The notes beneath the pieces are model-generated. The model searched no databases, had not been told where the DNA came from, and was given only the letters and a program-made list of their open reading frames with translations. Shown in pieces: positions 25,901 to 41,230 of a stretch of DNA of 64,000 bases (position 1 is its first letter; each line of letters starts with the position of its first letter). The stretch comes from Gavia stellata. Lineage: Eukaryota > Chordata > Aves > Gaviiformes > Gaviidae. A program made the translations under genes and the position numbers. The stretch is taken from the NCBI RefSeq assembly GCF_030936135.1, contig NC_082637.1:47432603-47496602 (forward strand). Direction: 5' to 3'.

Positions 25901-28900
25901 TCTTCCATAGAAAATTTTGGTCATTCAATCTATTACAGCAGGTTCTCTAAAAGCTTACACCTTTTTAGCACTAGAATGGGAGCAACTTTCATGGATCTAT
26001 GCTTACGGGCATACAGGAGCCAGCGAGCCCTTTAGCAATCCCCCCACAACCTCTTGGTGCTCAGCCGGGCTACACTGCTGCCACCACCCCACTACAGAGT
26101 CTTGTCTTGGTGTGTCCTAAATAACCTGAACCGACATCATAGTACAAATCTTTCCCATCTTCTTCTTCCTTCAAAAACATCTTTCTTACAGCTTTCAAAC
26201 TCCCTGGTTAGAACACCCAGGAAGAGCTGGACACTTGGGTATGAAGGGAAAGTGAAAGCACTTTCACTGTCACAGGAGTATTGTGATTTTCTGTCAGTAC
26301 AGGCCTAGCGAAGCCCCCCTTAAAAGAAGCAGACAACCTGTAAACAGATCAAATATTTGGGTAAGAGTTTCATAATAGTATCAGGGGTTTAGACAAACAG
26401 ACATCATATGCATTTAAGTCCCTAAGCAATGGGTTTTTTTTAGTGTTTATTTTTTACCCCCACAAAAGAAAAGGGTAAAATCCAAACAGTCTACTTATAA
26501 TTTCCATTTACTGTACCTGAGTTTGCTGGTACTTGATAATCCACTTATGTGGTTTCCAACATAAATCAGAGGCAGAGGAAACAACTGTGATAAAATTAAA
26601 AGCACAACTCAGATTATTATGTTTTGAAGTACTGTTGAGAAACCTTATTTGATAGAATTTGATAACTATAGTATCAGATTTTTAAGGGAAAAAATACAAC
26701 TATGCTGCAAACTGATCTACAGCTCTCATTCATGTGACTGTTCACGACCACAGCTTCACTGATTTCATTAGAGGAGTCATAATCTTCCTCCAATGAGACT
26801 CAGACTCCATTTAGTGTAAATGTTAATCAATCTTATTTTAATTACTATAATCCTCAGATTAACATTCATTCTAACATTTGAATTTTAGGTATAAAAGTAA
26901 TACAAATAACAGTAACTAAATAAGAGAACAGGTGGAATAAAAGAATGAATAAGCTACGCTATATGAATGAATAAGTATGCTATGCTTCCCTAGGTAGTCT
27001 ATATATATTAGCATGCCTGGAAGATACACCATTTTAGATCTACCTAACAAACTGTGCTATGCGAAATACTACAAGGGAAAGATAAGGATTTGGGGGTAAA
27101 TTAAACTTTACCATTTCCAGCTTCTAGCATAATGAGACTGACTCCCACAGAAACATATGGGCCCTAACACAATACAGAGAAGCAATAACAGAACTTCAGA
27201 GCCTTAAGAAAATGTACCAAAAGTCAGGGATCCTTACACAATATTCAGCTGCAGTTCAAAGCTGTTATTCTCCCACTACAGTAAAGTTGCTGGAGATTAA
27301 AACCAGCCAAAGTAACCACTGGGGACAAAGGTGGTGTGTACATCTAATCGCATTCACTATCAGTCAAGCGGAGCTGAAATGGCAGAAAGACAAAACAGAT
27401 CCTCTATCCTAACGTGTAATAGCTGCTGTTGTTGTGCCTATACATTCTTCAGGAGACACTGTGTTTGTTAGAGGCTATGTCTTCTCAAAGCATTATGTGC
27501 TGGAAAAACATACAGAGGAATTGGCTGCATTTTACCAATGTTAAAAATTCTGCCTTTCTTTTACAGTGAAGAGGAGAGAGGAGAAAAGTACAGTAAAAGT
27601 TAACTATAGTTAACTAAAGTTAACTTTTAAATGAAGGTAACAGCAAAAGTAAACTGGAGTATAAAGTAAGAGGATTGTAAGTAACAATAAAGATTCAGCC
27701 TGTCAAGATAAGCTTGCACAGATTTTTAATATACTATCTCTTCTGCAGATTTTTGTTTAGAAAACTATCTTGATTCATAGCATGAAAACAGAGCTGACAT
27801 TACATTCTCTTTCCTCTGAACTTCATCTATTGTAAAGGCAAAATTACAACATGCAGCACAACATCAGAGATTAATGAAACATTTACTTAAAAAGTGTCAA
27901 GAACTCCAAAGCTTCCTCACTAAAATAAGCACTTTGCTACTTTAAAACTTTAGCTGAAAGCAATGGTAATTTTAGTGTCAATGAAAGAAAAAGTTGTCAA
28001 AAGGGTAAAGAGTCAGTCACAGGGTGCTTTAAAAATTAAAGAAATCAACAATGAGCAATCCAGTTGATTCACTGTGACTAGTCAAACTCGGCACTACAAG
28101 CAATACGCGAGCCCTGGATGCTGCAGTGCTGACTGCTCCTGGCATATCCAGGAAAGTCTTCAAAAGCATAGATATTATTAGGACAAAGAAAATGGGTGCT
28201 GTACTTTTTAATGCCCTTGTACTGATTTTAAAGTGAAGGCCACAGCAGAGAGGGAGTGTAGTGGGACTGGAGGGGTGCAGAGGGAAGAAACCTCTTGAGG
28301 TCTCAACAAGTTGTTTATAAGCTGAACTCAAAACTACCCACTGGGAAACCTTCTTCATTCATGTTCTGGAAAAAATAAGGATTGTCCGTTTTAGAATCGA
28401 TGCTATAGATATTGCTACAAGATTTCTACATGCAGAAATGCTAATGATTTCCGCATGCATTAAGAAAATACAGCATTCACCAATGGCTGCGAGACATTCA
28501 TAATAAACATCATACTGGTAGTACAAGAAGATTCTGCAATGAAGATGCTGACCTGAAACACTATATCTGAGCTCTACAGCAGAGCTGGCAGCTCTCTCTC
28601 TCTGTATCTCTGAGCAAACACTGACCAATATCTTGCAACATATCTTGCATACGTAAGACATAAATATGCAGGCTTATGCATCAAAGCAAAGCTCCAGCAA
28701 CACTGCACGTGGATGCAAAAGTCTACAAGGATCATTGCTATTGTTTCAGATTCTAGTTCCCAAACTGAGACAATAAAAGATCCTCTCTCATATTCTTTCT
28801 ATCCTGCCTCTTTAGATCATATGTATTTAAGGTCTGCACGATGTAGCTAGCCCCACCTAAGGCATCTTTGGTGGGTATTATTTTAGCCCCTCCTTTGGAA

Positions 28901-31900
28901 CATAAATCTTACATTTGGAATCAGCTGTTGATGGGGATTTTGCACTATCACATATCCTTTTTCTATTGTTCTATCACATGTCCCATTCAAATTTCCAAAC
29001 AGCCTTTCATGCTGTCATCAAAATTCTTTCTTAAACACAGATCTCCCATTGATCCTGCAGGGAGCTGTATACATCCAGAAAAATACTTCAGGAATCTGAA
29101 AGAGTTCATCCAGCTGTATGAAGGTACAGCATGCTTTCCCACGTACTGCAGAACCAAATGACACCAGATTTCTCTGCAAACAAAAGGCAAGAATACTGCA
29201 GTGAAATTAGAATTATCAGATCTAATACTAAAGGAAACAAAGATACAAATAAATACATTTGACAAACAAAGGCAAAATTGTTTTCTGTTCTTCTTTTATA
29301 TCTTGTCTCCATAAGAAAGAATGCCATTAGAGGAGGTAACATTTTCCGATTAATATCAATCCTTACCTTCACAGGTATACTTTTGTCAAAATCGGGGAAG
29401 TGAACAATCTTATTTAATTTTGACACATACAAGATAAGTATAGTGGCTGCCATCTAAACAAAAAGAAAGAAGTCATGTAAGAGCAAAATTGTAATGTATG
29501 ACAAAGACAAAATCTTTATATGCATTTGACAAATGCTAGGTGTTATGTATTTTTTTCCAAGAACAACACAGCACGTAACGAATAAACTGGAATAACTTTA
29601 TTCTTACCAATTTTGCCTGCTACTTATTTCAAAGTACAATACAGACATATGTTTTACTGGCTTGAGAAAATTAGTGGCACTCTGTGAAACAATGCATGCT
29701 GAGAAGGAGCTGAGAAAATAAAACAGGAGAGGATCCTGGAATAATCATGCTATTTTCACTCAGGAAGTTTAGTCTGCAGAATCACTCCTACAGCTTTTTT
29801 GGTAATGTGAGGTGGGGGTTGTGCATTGATCAGTCCGTTGACAACAAGAGGAATGAATAATAAAGATATGGACAGAATGAAGAGGAGTACCTCAGCAATC
29901 ACACATCATAAAAGTTAATACTGGCCCCAGGAAGGAAAAAAAAACGTTAAATTTTCCTTATACAAAAATCCATTAATTGTCTATCTAGAAAATGGGGTGG
30001 AGTCATGTTCTACAGACTAAAGCATTATACCATATTATATGCACTTTACAAACCATTCATGGAAATCTTTGAAGGATCAGTCAACAAAAAATGGAAATGC
30101 CATTGAGTCTTAGGTTCTGCAAAGAAACAAGGCCATATCATTGCCATTAATATGAAGTATTGCTACATTTTCTAATCTTTGGCTTCCACTGAAACATGAT
30201 GTGTGGTTCCGTGAGCAGTCTGGATGTGAGAAACTCCCTTTCTCTCCTCCTCCCATACAGCAAAGACTTCACAAGACATTTTACTCTCTTCAGCACCAAA
30301 GAGCAGAGATATCAGACCTGCAGTACCCCATTTTTACCTCTTCCTCACTACCCCTTAGCTTGTAACCTTGGCAGAAAACAAATCCTCTCTTTTAAATGTA
30401 TTTGCCTAAACAACACTTGCTTCAAGGCCCCATCCTTCCCAGCCATCCCTCTGCAGAGTCACAGGTTCTTCTTTATGGACCACTTACACAAACTGTTGAA
30501 CTCTGGTTTTACTATGATGCCTACTAAAAACAAAAACGACAACAAAAAACATATTTCCGCTGCAGTACTGCAGATTGCCTACAGGCAAATAAGGCAACAA
30601 AGAACCAAAACTGAGTGGCAGTCCTGTTGGAAAACTGCTGGGAAAGGGGGGAGATCTATGAGGAAATACACAGTTTGTCTACTAATAGAGGCAATGTCTC
30701 TTCATATAATCCACAAATGCTCACAGACTCTCAGAAGATCTATGCACCTGTTAGAACAAATCTTGGCAGTTTTGAAGGCCAGGCCTCTTAACTACTGAAC
30801 TCCACCAGGGGAAATAAATGGCATTTCCAGTCCTTCATGTGACTCTTCCCAGGCAATAGTTTTGACTTGAGCTGAAATTTCCTTGACCTCACTAAAACAA
30901 ATCCCTCTTCCTTATGGTGTATCTAATACAGAAGACAAGCAGTGCAGTATAACAGAGATTTCCCCTCTAAAATACATCTCTATGCTAACATTAGTTTAAC
31001 TTATAAAATAATGAGTATGTTTAGTGTGCTTTACTTCTGAACATACCTGTCCAATTCCAAGAAACATTGGTGATGGGAAGCTGAAAAGCATAAACAGATA
31101 TTTAATACTAAGAAAAGGGGGAAAAAAAGAAAACCAAACAAGCAAAACAAAACAACAAAAAAGAAGAGTTTAAATTTAGCACTGAAGTCAACAACTGGAC
31201 ATGTGGACTGTGGATGACTGGCCAGTCTTTCAGAAGAGCTCAGGAACCGCTACAGTTATCGGAGTCTTAAAATTTTATTTCTGCAGCAAAACATAAGCTG
31301 CATCCAAATAATATAGCGTATGCACAGCTGATCAATTCTAAAGAGCTAATTGTTTTGGGTATATTTGTACGCAAAGGTAACAGACTTGTAAAAACTCTAA
31401 CAATGCGTAATTTTGTGAGTGGCCTCACATATACACTATACATCCTGAGGTGGTACAGTAGGTTAAATCTCTTGCACTTGCCCTAACTTGGAAGCTTATC
31501 TCCACAGCCCAAACACACCGTTTTTGTGAGAAGAAAGTACCTAGGTAAATGTTGTAGAAACATCTGTTGTCTGCTGAAATGGATAAATTCCTACCATACC
31601 CCTTCAATGAGCTTTAGCTGAAAGCATGGATACCTGAATGTTAAGAAAGCAGAAACTTTAGCAGGACACTTGAAGAGCCTGAGCCCCTCCATTTTTTCCC
31701 CTAATTCTACATCAGGTTAAAACTGATAAAGGTGTGGCAGTAACTGCTAATTCTCTGTATGGGTACTGAAATACAAGCAAAGAAGTTATTTACGATGGAT
31801 GGCTGCTTTACGCCATCACCAGCAGTGTCTGGAGCCTCTCTGCCCAAAAGCCTTAGGTGTCAAGGAGCTCCCTGAACTCTGACAGCTCCTGCTGCGTCCC

Positions 31901-33661
31901 AGGAGTCACGCAGCATTTTGCTGGACTGCACTATCAGGGATGGTCACACACAAACCTGCATCCAAGGAATCTAAATAAAACTCATTCTCTGCGGACACCT
32001 GCACTAACAAATGCCTATGGAGGGTCCATGTTCTCAACAAGCTTTGCAATTTTCCATTATCAAGGCTCCTTGAGGTTGTGGCTATTTATCACAGGAGCCA
32101 CCAAGAACTGCTGTACTACTACTACTAGGTGTGCTGAGAAATGTACATTTCAAATGAGCACCACTGGGATGGGAACATAGCATTAGCAAAAGAAAGAAAT
32201 GCTCTGAACTGCAGCAGGAAAGCCATAAGGACACTGGAGTCATAACATAGATAAAGGGTTATGAGCAGCCAGTAGCAAAAGTGATTCCGGGAAACAGAGG
32301 TATTAAGGGGGAAAAAATGAAAAAAAAAAAGAGCAGAAGAAACAAGACTTCCATGTATAATCACGTGACACCTAAATTGTGTTGTGCTTCCAGCTACGCA
32401 ATATAAATGTGGAAACTTCACTCATCTGCACTACACAGATTTCTCCAGACTTTTTTGATTTGCAGAGCCCTAAACATTACCAGCAATGCTGTAAGCTTTT
32501 ATTACAAAATTTAGGCTTACTGATGGACATACTGTCCTTGATTGTCTTTCATGGATGTGCTAGATGTATACCAGGGACTTACAGGGAGCTGCAGATTGCA
32601 TGATGAAAACCACTATAAAACAAAATCACAACTTGCCTGTTGTATTATTTCTGGGAGATGTTATATACAGCTCTTGTGTGTTCAAATAGCACTGAATGTT
32701 AGAAAATAATGGCAAGTTTTGCCTTTTTTTTTTTACTTTTTTCCTTTCATTGTGTTGGGGTTTTTCCCTCTTCTGTTGTTAGCTCAGAATGAGTTAAAAC
32801 AGCAAAAACAGAGCAAACCTTTCAAGTAAAGAATATGTACATTGAGAAGATCACAGCTACAGGATGATGACTCCATATGGGACCCCACATCAAGTCAACA
32901 GACATAGTTCTTCAGTGTTTTTATGATTAAGAGGCTGGCTGAGGTTCACGTTTCGTTTTTGGCTACCTCGGAAAAAAAAGGTGCTCGCAGGAAGGTACCA
33001 AGATTGTGCGGCAGGAACAGCTATGGGAAATGCTGCTTCCCTGAAGGGTCTAAGCTGGTGCGACCAGCGAAACGCCAGCCTCGACGGTGGGAATAAAGAC
33101 CTCTGAAGAAAAGCCTGGCATGTTTCAGAAATATGCCTGCAAAGGACTCTGCCATCGGGTGGTGCTGCAGAAGCAGCACACGCTGGGCTTAAATCGGGTG
33201 TGAAAGTGGAGAAACCGACCCCAGTCTCAGCACATTCCCCGACATCTCCGGTGTCAAAGGGCCGGTGCAGACGGCCCCGGGACCCGAGCAGCACGGACGC
33301 CCCTGGGTTGTGCTAACGGTCATGAAAACGCTTCCCCGGCAGGCGGTGTGGTGCGGCCCCGCTCCGCTTCGGAAGCCACGCACCACCTGCCCTCGCCGGG
33401 AAAAGAGCAGCACCGCCGCCAGCCCGCGGCACGGCCGGGCCGGGACAGGCCCCGCCGCCCCGCGCTGCCCGGCAGCCGCTCTGCCGCGGCCTGCCGCCCA
33501 GCTGGCGCCGCCGGCCCTCACCTGTAGGCGCTGAGCAGGGCCTTGTTGACCAGCACGATGAGGAAGGAGCACGTCCCGTAGAAGAGGGCTGAGAGCACCT
33601 TGGGTAGCGCCGGGGCCGCGGCGGTCCCCGCCGCCTCCCCCGCGGCCTGCCCGGAGCTCAT
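13800..33661 (-). CDS. SLC35D2: SLC35D2, Golgi nucleotide-sugar transporter (complete, 12 coding exons)
   Basis: A multi-pass transporter of the SLC35/DMT fold. The human protein (HFRC1) moves UDP-GlcNAc, and reportedly UDP-glucose and GDP-mannose, into the Golgi lumen in exchange for nucleotide monophosphate. Coding exons on the minus strand are 33522-33661, 31047-31080, 29367-29453, 26517-26584, 24444-24515, 22432-22500, 21287-21389, 19805-19897, 17298-17365, 16448-16526, 14501-14583 and 13800-13902. They total 999 nt, 332 residues plus stop, against 337 in human. Every border is GT-AG and every phase closes. Recognisable blocks include [88 protein letters not shown] and [13 protein letters not shown]. 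The paralogue SLC35D1 was considered; the N-terminus, C-terminal tail and synteny fit D2 better. Confidence 0.95.
14501..14583 (-). CDS. SLC35D2: SLC35D2 coding exon 11
   Basis: 83 nt, residues 272-298 plus two bases of Cys299. It encodes [20 protein letters not shown] then NFIGLNI, the last membrane segment. Acceptor tttcag|, donor TG|gtgagt. Confidence 0.95.
14824..14922 (-). repeat. Homopurine (GAAAA)n-like tract in SLC35D2 intron 10
   Basis: About 100 bp of A and G only on the plus strand except for a short acaatagg, with variable A-runs separated by single or double G. On the gene's sense strand it is a long T/C tract about 240 nt upstream of the exon 11 acceptor. It is a low-complexity repeat; any splicing role is speculative. 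Confidence 0.85.
16448..16526 (-). CDS. SLC35D2: SLC35D2 coding exon 10
   Basis: 79 nt, completing Gly245 and encoding residues 246-271, [20 protein letters not shown] then VVGAIK. This is the conserved penultimate helix pair. Human has CSYYNSAL; here Tyr is replaced by His. Acceptor ttag|, donor AAG|gtgagt. Confidence 0.95.
17298..17365 (-). CDS. SLC35D2: SLC35D2 coding exon 9 (found by homology and phase)
   Basis: 68 nt, residues 223-244 plus two bases of Gly245. It encodes [20 protein letters not shown], matching the human ATEFNQWKNVVF region. The acceptor is aaatag| and lies five bases downstream of a 21-T homopolymer on the sense strand. Donor GG|gtaagg. Without this exon the frame between exons 8 and 10 would break. 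Confidence 0.9.
17366..17392 (-). promoter_or_regulatory. SLC35D2: Homopolymer T21 polypyrimidine tract of SLC35D2 exon 9 acceptor
   Basis: The plus strand carries A21 at 17372-17392, so the sense strand reads T21-AAATAG| directly before exon 9. It is preceded on the sense strand by a short CT repeat. Homopolymer tracts at acceptors vary in length between individuals and can alter exon inclusion, as known for CFTR. An effect here is inference. Confidence 0.7.
19805..19897 (-). CDS. SLC35D2: SLC35D2 coding exon 8
   Basis: 93 nt, residues 192-222. It encodes [18 protein letters not shown] then a helix ending GDFQQ. Acceptor gcacag|, donor CAG|gtaagg. Confidence 0.95.
21287..21389 (-). CDS. SLC35D2: SLC35D2 coding exon 7
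   Basis: 103 nt, completing Gly157 and encoding residues up to 191. It carries [19 protein letters not shown] then [15 protein letters not shown], a strongly conserved helix-loop of this transporter group. Donor AAG|gtaact. Confidence 0.95.
22432..22500 (-). CDS. SLC35D2: SLC35D2 coding exon 6
   Basis: 69 nt, residues 134-156 plus two bases. It encodes [19 protein letters not shown] followed by IAAG, another membrane helix. Acceptor ctacag|, donor GG|gtaaga. Confidence 0.94.
24444..24515 (-). CDS. SLC35D2: SLC35D2 coding exon 5
   Basis: 72 nt, residues 110-133 plus two bases of codon 134. It encodes [20 protein letters not shown], the conserved central membrane region. The donor is GG|gtgatc, whose +4 and +5 bases depart from consensus (the +3 base is g), so the site looks weak. 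Confidence 0.93.
26517..26584 (-). CDS. SLC35D2: SLC35D2 coding exon 4
   Basis: 68 nt, residues 88-109 plus two bases of codon 110. It encodes [20 protein letters not shown], a helix and loop typical of the SLC35D group. Donor CTCAG|gtacag. Confidence 0.94.
27597..27628. repeat. GTTAAC palindrome cluster in SLC35D2 intron 3/4 region
   Basis: Three GTTAAC units in about 30 bp, including a perfect 16-bp palindrome GTTAACTATAGTTAAC at 27599-27614. It lies in SLC35D2 intron 3. GTTAA half-sites resemble HNF1 sites but the spacing does not match its usual inverted-repeat consensus. Confidence 0.7.
29367..29453 (-). CDS. SLC35D2: SLC35D2 coding exon 3
   Basis: 87 nt, residues 59-87, a membrane helix ([13 protein letters not shown]) and the loop [12 protein letters not shown]. 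Acceptor tttag|, donor AAG|gtaagg. Confidence 0.95.
31047..31080 (-). CDS. SLC35D2: SLC35D2 coding exon 2 (34-nt micro-exon)
   Basis: A 34 nt exon, residues 47-58, [12 protein letters not shown]. Acceptor tttcag|, donor CAG|gtatgt. It keeps the frame between exons 1 and 3 and matches the same segment of human SLC35D2. Confidence 0.92.
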
Positions 33662-34290
33662 GGCGGCGAGGAGCGGCGGCGGCGGCGGCGGGCAGGGCCC
33701 CACCCCGGGCTGCACGAACGCGGCCCGCCGGGCCGCCCCCCCTCCTCTCCGGCCCGGCCCGGCCCGCCTCAGCACCGAGCGGCGGGGGCCGGCGGCGGCC
33801 GCAGGGCGCCCCCTGGCGGGGCGGGCCGCTGCGCGCAGCCCGGGCGTGGGGGCCCTGCCGGCGGGATCCCGCGGCCGCGCCTCCCCTCGCCTCCGGGGGG
33901 GCGCTGCCGCCCGGCGCCCGCGGCCCTCCGCCAGCGCCGGCCCACCGCCACCGCGGCCTTCCGGGGCTCGGCCAGAAGGGAAGGTGCGCGGGGTACGGCG
34001 TGCCGCCGCCTCCGGGGGACGCCACGCCAGCAGGGCTGCTCCCGAGGCGCGCCGGTACCCTCTGCCGCCCTCCGGCAGCAGCTTGCTTTGCTTTTAAATC
34101 AGCCTCACGGGAAGGGAGTTCAGCGTCTCCGAGCACTCGCCCTCGAAGAGGGGAGGCGTTCAAAGCAGGCGAAGGCGGACGGCCGGGCAGGGCTGCGGCC
34201 CACCCCCGGCCAGCATGGCTTCCACGGGCCCCGGCCCCCTCCGCGCAGGGGCAGGGGCTGCCACAGCAGACCGGCCCTGGACATGGCTTC
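33230..34290. promoter_or_regulatory. SLC35D2: CpG island, SLC35D2 promoter and first exon
   Basis: Very GC- and CpG-rich DNA over the first coding exon and about 600 bp upstream, ending abruptly in AT-rich DNA on both sides. It has no evident TATA box and several GC-box-like stretches. Long open frames on both strands here are composition artefacts. Island borders are estimated by eye. Confidence 0.8.
33522..33661 (-). CDS. SLC35D2: SLC35D2 coding exon 1
   Basis: Codons 1-46 plus two bases. An Ala/Gly-rich cytosolic start ([12 protein letters not shown]) is followed by the first membrane segment. The start is the ATG at 33661-33659 in gccgccATGa context. The reading frame continues upstream through GC-rich DNA without another good start. 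Donor TACAG|gtgagg. Confidence 0.93.
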
Positions 34291-34469
34291 AAAGGAACTC
34301 CCCCGAGTTTGCCAAGATCTAGAAACGCTCTAAAAAAGTTGCGTGTGTCAACTTCCAACAGCCAGGGAAAACAAACACCTTCGTGCTCTGCGGCAAGTCA
34401 GGCTGACGGGATGACAGAAACAGGGAACAGCCCAAGCATTTAACAATTACCAAACACAGTACACACGAA

Positions 34470-36885
34470 ACTTGAAAATTAAAACCAGTTTTTATTCAAA
34501 GCATCTATTAAAATGACAGCACATCCACTCTTCTGCTGTTAAGTCACACCAAACTACAACTTAATCTTCCGAAGCACTGAGCACTTCAAGATTTCTTGTA
34601 TGTAATCACTTCTTAATAAAAAGCAATCTTCCACATCTCAATTTTTTTTTTTTACTTGGTATTTTACCCAAAACTTGGCACAACACAAAACTGCTTCAGC
34701 TGTCTGAATTTTGTCTACAGCCAAGTACAATTCAGTGTACTTGTTACACTTGAAGAAATACTCTGCAAGTTGCCTGAAGCATTACAGCTGACTGGGAAAA
34801 ACACACACAAACAAACAACAACAAAAAAATCAATCCTAATGAATAAGTTACAACTCCAGTCTGCAACTGGCTGGTAATTACACAGTCTTATGCCCCGTGA
34901 AATATACTCAGGAGCAATCCTGAGTTACAACAGATGTACACTCATTTTGGGATCAGACTATTTGCATGCAGCCAACTGAACAGTCAAAAGCATGTAACTT
35001 ATTTGAGAAACTCCAAATCTACACATGCAAATTACCAGTTTTACATAGGCTAAGAAGCCTAGAACAACTACAGTGTTTTTAAGCCTACAAGATTTAAACC
35101 AGAAACAAGTGAGCCTGATGTCAGCTAAGTTTAGGAGCTGAAAGCAAAAGTTAAACCGTATCACTGGTGCAAAATTACTTACATTCAATGAAAGTGATTT
35201 TTTTTTTTAATTATTCAATTACTCTTCAGTTAAGTGCATCAATACATGATTTAAATGAACTGGGTTAATGAGATTTTCAACCACAACAAGTTATCAGTGA
35301 GAACATAATCCATCAGTTGCAGTTTCTGGTGTAAAATCATGCTACTTTTCTGGAACAGCTGTACACATCTGGTCAATCTGTATCAAGTGACTGATAAAAT
35401 GATTTCTTCCTCTTTTTTAAGTGAAAGGGAAAGTGGCTTCCCTTCTCATCTGAATTTCCTGACCTTCAACGAGGAAGGAGTTAAAGCAAGCAGGTCAGTA
35501 CATACAAATTATTAATATCCCCTAAAGCAGTAGCTTAATAAAAAAAACCAACAAAACCACACAACAAGAAGTCCAATCTGAAAACAATGTTTCATTAGCA
35601 TATTAGAAATCTCTGGTTGCCTTCAAAGCAAAATACGGAAAAAGATCACCGTGAGACAATGCTATTTGAAAGTATACAACATTCACTAAGTGACAAGATA
35701 TCCTGCTAAACATTTTATATCAGCATCTGAGTACTAGGCAGCATTCTGTAACTTCATTTATTTGGGAAATACATGAAATCACACTGTTAACACACTTGTA
35801 ACTATCTTTGGAAGCCTATTTTCTAGTTGTATAGTGAGTATTTTTCTGCAGTGTTTAATTGATAGCTGTGCTACAGTTAGTGAACACAAAATGGGCATGT
35901 TATCCTGAAGTAAAGCAATAAGGTGGCTTTATGCACAGAAAGTACGGAGGCTTCTATTTGCTAATAATCATATAAAAGCAATACTTTAAAACTTAGTGTT
36001 TGCTAATAGGAGATCTAGAATAGTTTACTACAAATCCATACCACCCTGTAAATACCCCCTTTATTAACAAAATCAAGTGCCAAATCACACAGGGTCCAAA
36101 AATACCTGAAAAAAGAATTACCAATTGTTTACCTTTGTCTAGACTTTGCAAGACTAATCATTTTCAGATAAACCCAACAATGTGCAAAAGTTCCTAACAT
36201 CACATGTCAGGAATAACAACAAGTGCTACCAAGAGATTCTGCTGAAATCAGATCAGAAAACGTAGAACAGCAAAGTCAAGCCTCATACCTTGAGCAGTCA
36301 CAGTGAAGATCCTGAATGATCTTACAGTTTCCTGCCTGAAGCAGTTTCTTCCCCTCTACAAGTTGAGATAACTAGGCTTTGCCTTCTGCCTCAGTGATAC
36401 TAGGTAAAGATATACTGACATTAGAAAAACACGGTTTCATTGCTGCTGAACAGTATCTTCAGACCTACCACTTAATATAAATTTGCTTAAATAGTCAGAT
36501 AAATACTTTCCTTTTTGTCAGCCTTCTTTGGCCACGTGTACCATTCTGCTAATCACGAACACTTTATTCAGAAAGTGCTTCCTATGAAAACTGCTTCAAA
36601 TAAATGAGTTAACCTTGCAAAATCTAGCTTCCCACAGCACGTAAATTTGTCAACCCTGCATTATGCAGTCCCATATTTACAAAATACTTAGAAACTTTAC
36701 ATCTGTCTTTTTCCTTACAAAAAGTGCAATTCTCTCACCCCATGTTATGGGGCAACAACATTCTTCATAAATTCTACAGAATAGCAGCCTATGATAAGCA
36801 AATAAGGTGCTTAGCTTATGCCCAGGATCTAACTGGTTCAGTACCACCAGGAAGTACATCCTGTGTAGGCAGACTCTCTTCCTAT
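34470..36885 (-). other. ZNF367: ZNF367 3' untranslated region
   Basis: About 2.4 kb of AT-rich DNA following the ZNF367 stop, without a splice pattern or coding exon, up to an AATAAA on the minus strand. Assigned from the stop and the signal position; no transcript evidence is available here. Confidence 0.6.
34491..34496 (-). terminator. ZNF367: Candidate ZNF367 polyadenylation signal AATAAA
   Basis: Plus-strand TTTATT, giving AATAAA on the sense strand (context TTGAATAAAAACTGG). It is the last good signal before the SLC35D2 CpG island, so the ZNF367 transcript would end within about 0.8 kb of the SLC35D2 start. Confidence 0.55.

Positions 36886-41230
<4,345 letters not shown>

Larger units (their letters stand above)
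13903..33521. other. SLC35D2 introns 1-11, remaining content
   Basis: Eleven AT-rich introns separate the exons listed above. Apart from the homopurine tract at 14824-14922, the A21 at 17372 and a palindromic GTTAAC cluster at 27597-27628, no RNA gene, CR1 or LTR was recognised. The 200-codon plus-strand frame at 30196-30798 looks like chance. Confidence 0.5.

Noticed and set aside
30196-30798. 200-codon plus-strand open frame in SLC35D2 intron 2
   Set aside because: Long for AT-rich DNA, but no domain, no splice signals and no protein-like pattern. It is antisense within an intron. Worth only a conservation check.
33189-34358. 389-codon minus-strand open frame over the SLC35D2 promoter
   Set aside because: CpG-island composition artefact in a different frame from the true first exon at 33522-33661.
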